DNA of 64,000 bases. Source: Phyto melanocephala (taxonomy: Eukaryota; Arthropoda; Insecta; Diptera; Rhinophoridae). The translations under genes were made by a program, and so were the position numbers. A model generated the notes under the pieces. It did no database searches. It was not told the origin of the DNA and saw only the letters and a list, made by a program, of their open reading frames with translations. Of the stretch, positions 1 through 11,715 are shown piece by piece. The DNA lies in the NCBI GenBank assembly GCA_941918925.1, contig OW799234.1:110707128-110771127 (forward strand). The letters run 5' to 3'. Position 1 is the stretch's first letter, and each line of letters starts with the position of its first letter.

Positions 1-1408
1 ACCAAACGTAGAGCTGGCCTTTTAAAATTTTTCGATGACAAAATTGGTCCACTTTAAGACAAAATCATCGATATATCCGATTGTAAAAATACCAAAAAAA
101 AATATTTTGAAGAATTTTTCAAAGGCACAATTGTGTTTTTAATTGCCTTGCAAAACTACTGTATATCCGAAGGTGCACCGAAACATTGTTTCCGGTACGG
201 TCTAATGTACATATGTGCTTTTTGGTGGACTCTTATGTCCGCTCATGTAAAACAAGTATATAATCACTGAGTTCTTTTTTAGGTAAAAAGAGAAGAAAAA
301 ATAAAAGCGACAAAAGGAAAACAAGAAAAAATACTAAGAAAATCATTTTATGTCTCGATAGTTGTGGCATGCATTACGAGCGTTGAAAATTCACAATCAT
401 CCACAATCCACGTATGGTGGAAAGACTTTATTCGTTTACATATAATAAAAATAATGCTGTTAAGAAAAGGTATGTCTTGTATTCAGTTCATGAAAGCAAC
501 AAGTTATTTACAATGTTAAACTATTAAATATGATCGAACAAGAAAACAAATAAATAAACGAGAACTAAAACAATTGTTTAAATAAAATAATTTTGTGAAA
601 ATGATGAGACGACGCACCTATATATCTTATGCAGAACACAAAATCAGGCCCCTATAAGTTAAGAATTTACAAAACGTGATTATAATTTCAATTTAATTAA
701 ACATGTGGCGAACGTACTCATTGAAAGTTCAAAATACTTTGTAGAAGAAAAATGTTCAAATTAACGGTCTGTAAATAATTAAGACTATTTTTAATGATAG
801 AAATTGTATTTTAATGATCTACACGCTTATTGGACGTGAACTTGAAGGAGAAGAACGAATTAACTTTTACAAATTTATGGCCCAGTCGATAACTTAATGT
901 ACATGTTAAGACTGCTTATGCGTTAACCGCATCCGCATTTAAAAAATAAATTATTTAAATGCTTTCGATCGAATACATTATTTTTATTGGAAGAAATTAA
1001 ATGCCATTAATAAAATTTTCTGCTAAGGTTCATTTATTAAATGCACTATTCTACGCAACACCGAAAAGTTCTAAAATGACAAGAACTACTTTATTAAAAA
1101 CTTCAAAGCTCCAATGTTTTTCGTCTAGTTCTAGATAGGTAGGATCGTGAGCATAAGTTAAAAAAATCACATTCTGTTATACTCTTTTCGAAATATTTCT
1201 AGTAAAAACTGTATAAAGCAAAGTTCTTTGACTATGCCTCAAACGATAACTGCAAACTTAAGTATCGGTGCAATAATATTATTGTTGATTAATGTAACGA
1301 GAGGAACGAGTTCAATAGAATTATAATTTCGTTATCGTACACCCAGAAAACAGACACTGAAATTCATTGCCAATCAAATAGTTCAGTTCTTGCAACCGAA
1401 CTTTTCTT
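1..1408. other. AT-rich stretch, no gene seen
   Basis: No open reading frame of substance, no recognisable protein similarity in either strand and no obvious inverted or tandem repeat was found. It may be intron or intergenic DNA of a neighbouring gene outside the window. Confidence 0.5.
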
Positions 1409-1640
1409 TTATGGCTGTATCTCGATTCGTAATTTGCGATGTGAGCCTGATATCAAAATAGGGCTACGTAAGCTTGGCCACTCTACATATTTCCAGTTCG
1501 CACCTGTTCTCAGCTTTTTCAGACAAGTGTCTGAAGATCTTGCTTTTAATAGTCGCAACGAGATTGCGACAGCATTTGCGTTAGATATATCCAAAGCAAA
1601 TCATCCTCTACGTAGGACTAAACTAAAGCAACGTCAGTCA
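1409..1640 (-). pseudogene. possible non-LTR retrotransposon relic (region after RNase H)
   Basis: Read on the minus strand this short stretch encodes LDISNANAVAISLRLLK, which resembles the LDILNANAFTMPLETLK encoded at about 43150-43210 (+). In the 43 kb copy this segment follows an RNase H-like PEHRGHYGKERLHKLAKRGS motif, as in the C-terminal part of non-LTR ORF2 proteins. The two are probably decayed fragments of one family. No other domain is left here, so the call rests on the similarity between the two copies and is weak. Confidence 0.3.
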
Positions 1641-2166
1641 TTTTAAAAAACCTGCATTGATTCACTAATCTAGACGTTGTTGTGTTTAATATGAGTGAAC
1701 TAATGAGCCTAACTAATGACAAAAATAAAAATATTTCCATGAATATTCTTGTCCTTCAGTATTCTACATGACTCCCAGATATCAAAAATTTCAGCCTGAA
1801 ATATGCTTTATTTTATCCGGAAGGCATCCGTATAGATTTTGGTGCCGTAATTTCCTATAAGATCAGCCCTATTCTACTCACTAATAGAGGGACTTAGAAT
1901 TTTAAACGTCAGTCCATGTAAAGGAATTTTTAGCATAGATAAGGAGAAGAGGTCTGGTTCTCGTTTTAATATTGGTATTTTTAGGGAAGACTTAGATAGC
2001 ATCTACTCTAATGGCAGCATTTTTGAAAATATTATACTAGAAATTTTACTAAACCCTCTAAGTCCTCGATACAACTCTGCTTTATTTTGAAATGACCTAT
2101 AAAGTAGATCTTTATAACAAGACTCTCTAAAACATAAACATGCCTTAAATCTATATTAGCTTAGTT

Positions 2167-2413
2167 CTGTGGCTTGGAGCTAAAAGGGCCAATGTCACTT
2201 TTTTGCTCTTTTGAGTTAATCATTTCATTAGATTTGTTTTCTTGCTCTATTTCATTATGGTAAAACAGCTTAAGTCATACTTAACCCAGAACAGCTTCAT
2301 AAATAAAATGCTGGCCAATGTCACTATGAAAGTACCTATAAAAGTGAATGTTTAATTGCAATTTTCTCAAAAGTAAATATTTTGATATTGGCCCTTTTAG
2401 CTCCAAGCTACAG
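2167..2413. mobile_element. 247 bp MITE with 27 bp TIRs
   Basis: The ends are inverted copies of CTGTRGCTTGGAGCTAAAAG followed by GGCCAAT, 27 bp with one mismatch (2167-2193 and 2387-2413). AGTT lies immediately outside both ends (2163-2166 and 2414-2417), a possible 4 bp target duplication. The interior is short, AT-rich and non-coding. Superfamily not assigned. Confidence 0.7.
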
Positions 2414-2765
2414 AGTTGATACCGTGTTTTATAAGACATAAAAATATTAATTGACGAATTTCCGAAAGTTTAAGAAGCAACTAACAGCTTATAAATATTA
2501 ATAATTTCAAACACCGGTATAGCCTTTCTGTAAACTAAAAGGACTTCGACAACTCAAGGACACCGTAATGACATATTTAAACTTTACTAAAAGATTTTGC
2601 CGTTTTTATCGCATGGATCAAAAGAAGTAAAGGTCGATATGGAAATTGAATTTTAGACTACTTTACGAAAAAAAGCGCTGTACTAAGCACATATTTGCCC
2701 TTACCATGAGTCATTCGATCTTTGCTGGCAACGCATTTTCCATTGACTGCCAAACATCGAATAAT

Positions 2766-3675
2766 TATACCCTTCACACAGTGAAAAAGGGTATATATAG
2801 GTTTGTCATTCCGTGTGAAATTTCTACAATTTTCATTTCCGACCCCATAAAGTATATATTTTCTGAAAGCTTATGAATAGAGGAGTCGATTAAGCCCTGA
2901 CCGTCTGTCCGTCTGTCCGTCTGTCCGTCTGTCCGTCTGTCCGTCTGTCCGTCTGACCGTCTGTCCGTGTGTATGTTGAAATCAACTTTTTGAAGCCCCC
3001 CGACATAGGTTGGACCCGGGTAAGGTATTAAAATATCAGAAATATTCGGGAGTAGATCGCTATTGAAAATCAGAAACATCGGTACATAAACAACTGAGAT
3101 ATGAGCAAAAACCTACGACCACCTCGATTTTTTTTTCACAAAAGCAACATTACAACAACAACATACATACATACAAACGTGTATACTGGTTAGAGAAAAC
3201 GTGGCATCGAATCCCAGCTGAGCCAAAAAAAATTTTTTTTTAATTTTTTTAAAATTTTTTTTTGTATTTTTTTTTTTATTTTTTTTTTTATTTTTTATTT
3301 AATATATTATTTATATTATTATTATTATTTTTTTTTTTAATTTTTTTTTTATTTTTTTTTGTTTTGTATATATTATATACATAATAATTTTTTAAAAATT
3401 TTTTTTTTTTTTAAAAATTTTTTTTTTTTTTAAATTTTTTTTAAAATTTTTTTTTAAAATTTTTTTTTAAATTTTTTTTTTTTTTTGTTTTTTTTTAACA
3501 TTCACACGTGAATTTATAATTTTACAATGGGACGTTTTTATATATGTATGTTTTTATATGTATGTACGTATTTCATATGGGATGAATGGTGACACAAACC
3601 ACTGTTATTGCATGAATTCACGTTGTGAAGGGTATATAAGATTCGGCACGGCCGAATATAGCGCTCTTACTTGTT
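2766..3675 (+). mobile_element. family A element (mini-me/DINE-1-like), copy A1
   Basis: It starts at the 5' hairpin TATACCCTTCACACAGTG and continues with the block GACCCCATAAAGTATATATT, a long (GTCY)n tract, a CATAC run, the conserved GTGGCATCGAATCCCAGC core and then several hundred bases of A/T homopolymer. It ends with GTGAAGGGTATATAAGATTC, the TTCGGC(ACG)GCCGAA hairpin and CTCTTACTTGTT. There is no coding capacity; open frames rich in TDRRTDGQ are translations of the (GTCY)n tract. The structure matches dipteran mini-me elements as I know them; calling it Helentron-associated is inference. Confidence 0.8.
2899..2968 (+). repeat. (GTCY)n tract of element A1
   Basis: Alternating GTCC and GTCT units, about 17 of them with few interruptions, longest of the family in this window. 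In other copies the tract has two to six units, so it expands or contracts independently of the surrounding element. It lies directly downstream of the conserved CGATTAAGCCCTGA block. Confidence 0.85.
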
Positions 3676-4970
3676 AATGTTAAATTCGTATTGTAAGTTG
3701 CAACGCAGTCGAAATTTTTGTAGAATGTTGTTTTAATATTTTTTAATTAAATGATGTTTACAATAGTGTTGTTCTTTGTGGAATGCACATCATAATGGTA
3801 AATGAGAAAGCTTTCGATTAGCTTTGTCTGAACATTATCATAGCAACAGTGTAGTCGCAATTAATGAAACTAATGAATTAATATAACAAATTTATTGTCC
3901 AAAACAAGATGAGTCGATCGGCGTAGAAAATACATTTGAATGAAACAGCCGAAATATTTGGAAAAAGTCTAGAACATGTTTGTGCTTTTCTAAGAAAACC
4001 TTAAACCAAAATAAAGCCTTTGGCAACAATAAGAAAACAAAATAAACGTGGCTGATATGATTCATTCCAAGCATACATACATATGTACATACATACATAT
4101 AAATGTACAAACGTACTAACATATGTTTATATGACGCCATAACATTAAAAACACCAGCATTCTTTAAAATACTTTTTGTTTTTGGAAATGCTTAAACATT
4201 ATAAACAAAATTAAAACACCTTCACATTGGAATAGCAGTGGATAAGAAAACATACTTCAACTTATAACAGAAATTAACCACCATAATACAACACTACCAC
4301 AAACACACAGCTAATGCCAATAGGTATTCAAAAAGTGGTAACTACGCAACAAAATACCAACTTATAAGTCAAAAGAAATAAAAAATTGATGACGTTGCGT
4401 TGTTAAAAAATCAAGAATTCCATAGGAAAAAATGGTAAGGTTCAAACAACTACTTTATACATATATATGTACATCGTCATTTAGCAGTAGCTTGGCTTAA
4501 ACAATAAAAAAATGCAAACTGAACCAAATGAAAAAAACTCCACCAACAAAAAAAGTCAACATAAAATGGTAGTAAGAGAGAGAGAGAGAGAGGGCGGCAT
4601 AGAAGAGATTTTAACAATGGTTCGAAAAGAGAAAAAAACTCAAATTTATTAGATACTATAAAAAAATTTTACTGCAATAGCAAGAGCTGTTAAACCAGAA
4701 ACAAGAGAGCGCGAGTTTTGCAAAACCGGCCATAACTGACGACGCCATTGACATACCACAACAACTCTGAAATGTCAGTACAGGCTTGACATTTGAGTGT
4801 TTTGCTTAGGTTTGTGTTAAGAAAGACAAGCAAAAACACAGAAACCCACCAAAGAATTAAAAATAATTTAAAAACACAATCGGTAAAAGGCTTTTAAAGT
4901 TGTGTGCAGTATTTTTGTCAAAAAATTAAAATAAAAGAAAATTCAAGCTAAAATAAAAAGAAAAACAAAT
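3676..4970. other. upstream region of the Ly6 gene
   Basis: No other gene seen. It holds ATACAT-rich patches around 4070-4130 and an (AG)n run near 4575-4592. The 200 bp before the Ly6 start codon is A-rich and lacks an ORF, as expected for promoter and 5' UTR, but no TATA box or initiator can be assigned with confidence. Confidence 0.4.
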
Positions 4971-5408
4971 ATGTATTACAAGCTGTTACTACAGTGTATT
5001 CTGATAAGTGCCATCTTTAGTTCTGCTGTGGCCATCAACTGTTACGTTTGTGATGCCTCCGACACCAATTATCCATTTCAGTGCGGCGAATGGTTTGAGC
5101 GTTTCGATGAACCCGACTTGGAGCCACAAAACTGTTCAAATGTTCACGACGCCAAGTTTTGTATTAAGCATGTAGGACGTTTTGAGGGCGGCATTGGAGC
5201 TAAAAGATTTTGTTCTTCAAAAGATTTAGGCAACTATTGTGATTATGTACGCAATAAAGGTGATCGTATGGATTATAGATCATGTATTTATACATGCAAC
5301 TCTGACGGCTGTAATGGTGCACCAAGTGTACGTCACACACACCAAGTACTACTACTAGTAGGTGCGGCTGTGTTAGTTGCAGTAATGAGGTTAAAAAACT
5401 TCTGCTGA
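4971..5408 (+). CDS. GPI-anchored Ly6/uPAR-family three-finger protein
   Basis: The 145-residue product has a signal peptide (about 1-21, cleaved before INCYVC), one LU/three-finger domain and a hydrophobic C-terminus (about 125-139) typical of a GPI-attachment signal. Ten cysteines remain in the mature domain (24, 27, 38, 55, 64, 81, 90, 105, 109, 114), opening with CYVC and closing with the CNSDGCN motif, the Ly6 hallmark. Asn54 in NCS is a possible glycosylation site. Such insect proteins act at the cell surface, for example in septate junctions or ion-channel modulation; which role this one has is not visible. The conserved block FCIKHVGRFEGGIG is characteristic of a Drosophila Ly6 subgroup but I do not assign an orthologue. 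The reading frame is intronless; the start has an A-rich CAAATATG context. Candidate polyadenylation signals lie after the stop in the AT-rich 3' region. Confidence 0.9.
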   Translation: MYYKLLLQCILISAIFSSAVAINCYVCDASDTNYPFQCGEWFERFDEPDLEPQNCSNVHDAKFCIKHVGRFEGGIGAKRFCSSKDLGNYCDYVRNKGDRMDYRSCIYTCNSDGCNGAPSVRHTHQVLLLVGAAVLVAVMRLKNFC

Positions 5409-5600
5409 TCGACAGTGCTGTTAAAGAATGTATTCATCAGAATGTTTGTAATTTTATATTTAATTAAACAATTTAATAGTGTTAATATGAGTTTGTTAAT
5501 ATTGACGTGTATATATATATAGTGTATTTGTGAAAAAAATTAATAGTTATTAATTTTGACTCTGCTATATGTATTTTCATATACAATATATAAAATCATA

Positions 5601-5772
5601 TGGGTCGATTATGGATAGCAACCGAACTTTAGTTGCGCTACCAGCTGGCAACTACAATTTCTCGGTTGCTAAATTTTCATATAAAATTGACAGCTGGTAG
5701 CTGCCAGTTGCAATCTGTAATCCCTTTTTTGGCAACGTAACTGAGGTTCAGTTGCTAGACATAATCGACCCA
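5601..5772. mobile_element. 172 bp MITE downstream of the Ly6 gene
   Basis: Imperfect inverted ends TGGGTCGATTATG...TAGCAAC and its complement (5601-5635 and 5738-5772), with ATA outside each end as a possible 3 bp duplication. Two further inverted pieces, CAGCTGGCAACT and its partner near 5690-5715, sit inside, so the whole element can fold on itself. Non-coding; it lies about 190 bp past the Ly6 stop, probably in its 3' UTR or just beyond. Confidence 0.6.
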
Positions 5773-7947
5773 ATAATATCACAAGATTAATCCGTTTTAG
5801 AATATAGGCTTATACCAGGATTGGAGAAATGCAATTCCTTCGTCAAAAATGATTTAGTTAATTACCTTTATTTTAGTTTTTGAGACAACATCTCTTTGTT
5901 GTTTGTTATAGTTATTAAGGGGTCTGGATAAGATCAAAATGCATGTCAAGCCTTGTAGTAGTATTTGTAAAAAATGTGTTTTTATGTGTTACACTGAATG
6001 TGTTCAAGATTATTCTTGTTGTATGTCTAGTTACCCCCTTTAGAGATTTTTATTTAACGCAAATTAATGCTAAACAGGCAAAGTCATCACAAGACTGTTA
6101 TGTCGAAGTAATGTCGATGTGAAATGATAACGATGTAGAAAACTGAAATAAGAGCCGAATATTTCTACTCCACTAAAGTAGAATTGAATCTTAAAGTTTG
6201 CTTAGCTTAGTTTAGTTGATTAGTATTTACATATGAATACTAATATTGATTAAACAATAAAATTTTGATTAAACAATAAATACTGTTGCAAAGCGTAAAT
6301 TGCAGCGCTATACCGAACAAAATGTCATTAGGAATGTTAGAAAATTTAAAGTTATATCACCCGCTTTGAGAAACCCGTTAAATAACATATCTTTTTATGC
6401 TTGGTATTCTATCATTAACTGGGTCTTAGTGGGCTTCCCTGCCCGGATATTGCTTGTCAAATGTCACACTGTCATGTTACCACTATCGTTTCATTGACGA
6501 AATATTAAAATATGGGGTGAAAGTTGTAACACCGATACAATTTACGGCGTAATAAATATTCATCATATAAAAGTTAAAACTAATGGAAAACGAATACATT
6601 CTTTAAAAATCTGCATCAAATTACATCACACATAATTCAATAAAACTTTTGTTTTTTGATTTAAGACACAAACACGAACATAATAATGAATTTATTCATT
6701 TATGTAAGCGATAATATTCTAGTAATTTTTATTTTTCTAATAGCTTTACTCAATTAGTAAATAAGTGCCTTTTAGTGAATAAGTACAATTTTTTTTGTTA
6801 AATAAATTTTATTTCAAAACTTACAATTGATTTTTTATTTATATGTACATATATGAATATATTTATTATTTTTTTTTGTTTTGTTTAAGTAAGACTTTGC
6901 TTATCAATGATTTCTTTGTTCACTCATCATCTTTCAAGGTACTGTCAAATTGTTTTAAACAATAGAGAGTAGGAGAATGACAAACAGTATTACACTGTCT
7001 ATATTTCAGTAGACTTTTTTCACATGTATTTTATAGGGGTTTCCAGGTACTAATTTTTAATAAGAGTTCAAAAATATTGGGTCAAGTTTTAAGTAAAAAC
7101 GTTTTTTTTTGTTTGGGTGTGACTAATTGTAAAACTGTGTAATTTGAATTTTTTTCATTGATTTTAGAAACTATTTATTTATTTGTAGATTGTTCTAATT
7201 TTGAGTTTTTTAATGTTATTTTAGTATCATTCATTAGCATGAAATTAAACAGAGGTTCGAATACACATGTTTGTTTTCGGAAATATTATACATACTTGTA
7301 TGTTTATATGTATGTATGTATATTTGATGAAGGTTATTTTCCTAGAGTAGCAACTACATTAAACCTCCGTGAAGTAAGCTGATATGGACTAAATTTGAAT
7401 TAAATTTGTTTGTTTTAACATTTGTACGGGATAAAAAATGTAACACATTTTGTTATTTAAAAAGAGTTAAATTGTTTTAGGAAATTCCATAGAAAAAAAT
7501 ATAAAATGAAAGAAAAATACTGATGAAAGATGCCAGTCCTAGCACAACGAACAACTAGTAAATTTTGACAACAACATTTATATATCACATTTCAAAGTGA
7601 CGACACTTTACAAGAGGTTACAAGTTGTTTTCTAAAAAGTAAATGCCTCAGAAGTCAACGTTTTAAATTTTTTTAATTTTCTCGCGAACAAAACGATTTA
7701 AAATGCATTGTAAACAAAAATTTCTTTTAATATTATATATGTTGTACTTTGACTCGTTTCTTCTCTGCGACGTTTAGAATTAGAGAAAATTTTTTTTTTC
7801 TCTCTCTTTTACTTTTCTAGTAATTGTTATTTTTTATTACGTTGAACTTTTTTACAAATTCAAATATGTATATAAAAATAATTTTATTTAATAAAATAGT
7901 TAATGTGAATACCTAAATACATAAGCAACTTTATTGTTACAAAAAAA
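5773..7947. other. AT-rich stretch, no gene supported
   Basis: Several short open frames occur but none has a recognisable domain. AATAAA-like hexamers near 6257-6290 could be a distal polyadenylation site for the Ly6 gene. No repeat with clear ends was found. Confidence 0.4.
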
Positions 7948-9260
7948 AACAAGTAAGATGCTATATTCGGCCGTGCCGAATCTTATATATCCTTCACAAC
8001 GTGTAGTCATGCAATAACAATTGTTTATATCACCATTCATCTCATATAAAATACATACGTACATACATACATGTAAAAAACATACATATGGGCAATTCCA
8101 TGAAAATGTCAACCACGACTGTAAAAACAAAAACTCTCAATAAAAGTTTAATTATAAAATAACACTCAAGTTTTACTATGCGCAGGTATTTAGAGCTTAT
8201 TAAATTATTTTAAGAACAATAATAAGAGTTTAATCTGATTAACTCTTGGTAAAATGTCCAGCCCATTCCAAAGATAAAAGACGTTTTCCTATTATGACAA
8301 GCACTTTATAAATGTCTCTCAAACTGCATATTCATTAAAGGAAAAAGTTAAAACTTAACTAGTTTGTAGTAGGCTAAGGTGACAGTTAAAACTTAGCACC
8401 TAATTTAGAATTTAACTTTTTTTCTTAACATATACATATACCTAAGAATATTATAAGAGAAAAATCTGTCACATACGATATGTCACGTACGATATTAAAT
8501 TATATTTATTATAAAATCATTTAAAGATTGTTTTCAATTAAGTATGATGGATTTTAAATGAAAAATATGTGGTTTAGTGTAAGAAATTAAAAAAAAGAAA
8601 AAATACCTCCCAAGATTCGCAGATTTTTTCATATTTCCATATATACCTCAAAATCACTTCTGTTTTCTGTCACGTACGATATACTCTAATTTTGCTCGAT
8701 ATTTTAGGCAACAATTATTCGAATATAATTATTTTTTTTTTAAATAAAGTACCCTCTGAATGGAACATAAAGATCTAATTTTTTTTTCAGTTACTCTTAC
8801 TTTTGCAAAAACTCTTACTTTAAAAAAATAAAAAAAAAAATATAAATTATATATTAAATAAAAAAATAAAATAAAAAAATTTTTTTTTGGCTTAGCTGGG
8901 ATTCGATGCCACGTTTACTCTAACCGGTATATATGTATGTTGTTGTTGTAATTGTGAAAAAAAGAGGTGGTCGTGGTTTTTTGCTCATATCTCAGAAAGT
9001 TATCGGGCGATTGCGCTGAATTTCAATAGCGATTCATTCTCGGATATTTTCAAAAGATTAATACCATACTCAGATCTGAGGAATATATAGTTGCTTCTAA
9101 AAGATGATTTCAACCAACGCACGGACTTAATCGACTCCTCTATTTATAAGCTTTCCTTTATTTATATACTTTATGGGGTCGGAAATGAAAATTGTAGAAA
9201 TTAGAAACGGAATGACAAAGCTATATATACCCTTGTGCACCACAGGTGAAGGGTATAAAA
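7948..9260 (-). mobile_element. family A element, copy A2, with a foreign insert
   Basis: Reverse orientation: it opens with AACAAGTAAG and the GCC-hairpin and closes with the ATACCC end hairpin at 9225-9260. The core (GGCTTAGCTGGGATTCGATG, 8888-8907) is in the normal orientation relative to the ends. About 720 bp (near 8090-8815) between the CATAC run and the A/T core does not match other A copies; it begins with CATATGGGCAATTCCATG and contains GTCACGTACGATAT twice plus a variant. This segment is probably a separate insertion. Confidence 0.75.
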
Positions 9261-10261
9261 ACATGACTGTGTATGGATTTGACTAACACGAATTATTGTC
9301 AATATATATAATATATACCTTCTACATAGGCATATTGTTACTAAGTATTTATAGGCTCTAGGACTATTCGTAAATAGAAAGTTTTGAACGTTCGTAGAAG
9401 TTTTTAAACGTTTAAAAATATCGCTTTCAAAGATATAGCCTCCCGTCTTATAGGTCACGAATAATAACCTTTAACCTTTTCAAAAAAAAAAATCAAGTTG
9501 CTTATCAAATCAAAGGCTATCTGATAATCTTTTAAATGTGATGCTGCTGAACTAGAATAGAATATTTTTCCAGAAAATTACAATTAAATTAATATAACTT
9601 TGTACATTTTTATGGTTTTTATCGATTTTCAAAACCTTATATTTTTGAATCCAGATAAGTCAGTGACCTTTAACTTCGATTTTTTCTTAATAATATGATA
9701 TGCGGTGCTTATTCGAAATATTAAAAAAATTCGGAGGAGCTTAGCTAGACTCCTTGGTTATTTTAACGTGGTTTTACTTATATCAAGTTTCTAAAACTAA
9801 TTCCTGAAAACTTTCGTAATAATGCAACAAAATTGCAAGTTATATACAACTTGATTAAAAAAATACAGTGAACTATGAAAATATTTTAGTTAAAACTCAA
9901 AATGGCTATATAATGAGATAAATACAGTAATTTTAGATTTATTTCCTTTAACCTCAAACAAACAAAGGCCTTAACCAATTGAATACTGTTAACTATTAAA
10001 AAAGCAAAATTCCATTTTTTTTTCTTATCCCACCAATAGGTTCGACCATTAGAATATAGTTAAGTATGTATCAATTCAAAATCTGAGTTGGCGTTTGACG
10101 CACACCCGCTTTTAACACAATTAATCTGGGCTTAATTAGTAGAATACAGTAAATCGGAGACAAATTCTAAATCCAAATTTTTTTCCAAGACAAAATAGTA
10201 TACATTAATATATCAAATAAAATTTAAAATCTACCCTCCGTTATTATTGGAATTTCAACAT
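9261..10261. other. AT-rich stretch, nothing recognised
   Basis: No supported coding region on either strand. No clear repeat boundaries. Confidence 0.4.
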
Positions 10262-10332
10262 ACCTACATATATACATATTGGTGATGGGTATATAAGATT
10301 CGATACGGACGGACGAACGCACTGTTACTTGT
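10262..10332 (+). mobile_element. 3' end fragment of a family A/B element
   Basis: Only the terminal GGTATATAAGATTCG and CACTGTTACTTGTT pieces are left, separated by a damaged hairpin. No 5' part lies upstream. Confidence 0.5.
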
Positions 10333-11036
10333 TGTTGTTTATTTTTCTTAGCTTCTTTCCAAGTAGAATTTATTTGAAGTTAAACAATATGAAAAACTAG
10401 TTGCTTTATTTGATTTATTTTTAAATTTTGACCGTGTAACTTTTCTTTTACAAAAAGAACAACAAATATATTTAATTTGCCAATTAATTTAATTTTCAAT
10501 AAAAATACTATTTTACCATATAGGCGATTACAACTCTTTTTTTTGGAATTTTCAATTGTTTTTTTTTATGTATTTAAAACTAGTGTACAAATGCTTAGTA
10601 TACCAGCACTAAACACAGCTATTGTATCAGTTTTTCTAGAGCTTCCCACAATTCAAACGTTAACTTGTCTGTCTTTCACATACTGATGTATTGAATTGAA
10701 ACGAATGTATGTCAATCTAAACTCGATCATGTAAAACGATCTCTTTTTATTTGACATCTCTTGCTAATGACAAAAGCAACAATTGCAAATAAATATCTAA
10801 ACATTATGATTGTTGTTATTGTATAAAAAAAAGCTACTACTTGCACTATGCAATTATTTCTAAACGTACTCCAATTCCCATTTGGAACTAATATGGACTC
10901 GAAGCAATCAATATACAATTACACACATCGATTCATATTTGTTACAATTTCGTTCATTTATCTAATTTTTTAAGTTTGTGTATGTCTATTTAATTTACAG
11001 TATACATCCATACGTATATATGTTGGCATACTTTTT
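10333..11036. other. AT-rich stretch, nothing recognised
   Basis: Short open frames at 10477-10686 and 10727-10918 have no recognisable motif and look like chance frames. Confidence 0.4.
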
Positions 11037-11715
11037 TATACCCTTCACCTGTGGTGCACAAGGGTATATATAGCTTTGTCATTCCGTTTGTAATTTCTAC
11101 AATTTTCATTTCCGACCCCATAAAGTATATATTTTCTGAAAGCTTATAAATAGAGGAGTCGATTAAGCCCTGACCGTCTGTCCGTCCGTCCGTCTGTCCG
11201 TGTGTTGAAATCAACTTTAAGAAGCAACTATATGTTCCTCAGATCTGTGTATGGTATCAATCTCTTGGAAATATCCAGGAATGAATCGCTATTTAAATTC
11301 AGCACAATCGCCTCATAACTTTCTGAGATATGAGCAAAAAACCACGACCACCTCGTTTTTTTTCACAATTACAACAACCTACATACATACATACTGGTTA
11401 AAGTAAACGTGGCATCGAATTCCAGCTGAGCCAAAAAAAAATTTTATTTTATATTATATATTGTTTATATTTTATTATTTTTTTTAATATTTTTTTTTAA
11501 TTTTTTTAAAAAATTTTTTTTAACTTTTTTTTTTTTTTTTGTAATTTTTTTTTTATTTTTAGTATATTTTTTTTGTATTTTTTTTTTGTATGTTTTTTAC
11601 ATGTATGTACGTATTTTATGAGATGAATGGTGATTCCAACAATTGTTATTGCATGACTACACTTTGTGAAGGGTATATAAGATTTGGCACGGCCGAATAT
11701 AGCACTGTTACTTGT
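11037..11715 (+). mobile_element. family A element, copy A3 (CCTGTGGTG subfamily)
   Basis: Complete short copy with 5' hairpin TATACCCTTCACCTGTGGTG, reduced (GTCY)n tract, CATAC run, core in normal orientation (GTGGCATCGAATTCCAGC, 11410-11427), AT homopolymer region, and 3' hairpin and ACTTGTTT end. It is the useful comparison for copies A7 and A8, which share its ends but have an inverted core. Confidence 0.85.

Noticed and set aside
2774..3079. 101-residue minus-strand open frame rich in TDRRTDGQ
   Set aside because: It is the translation of the (GTCY)n tract and conserved block of a non-coding family A element; the same frame recurs, broken differently, in other copies.
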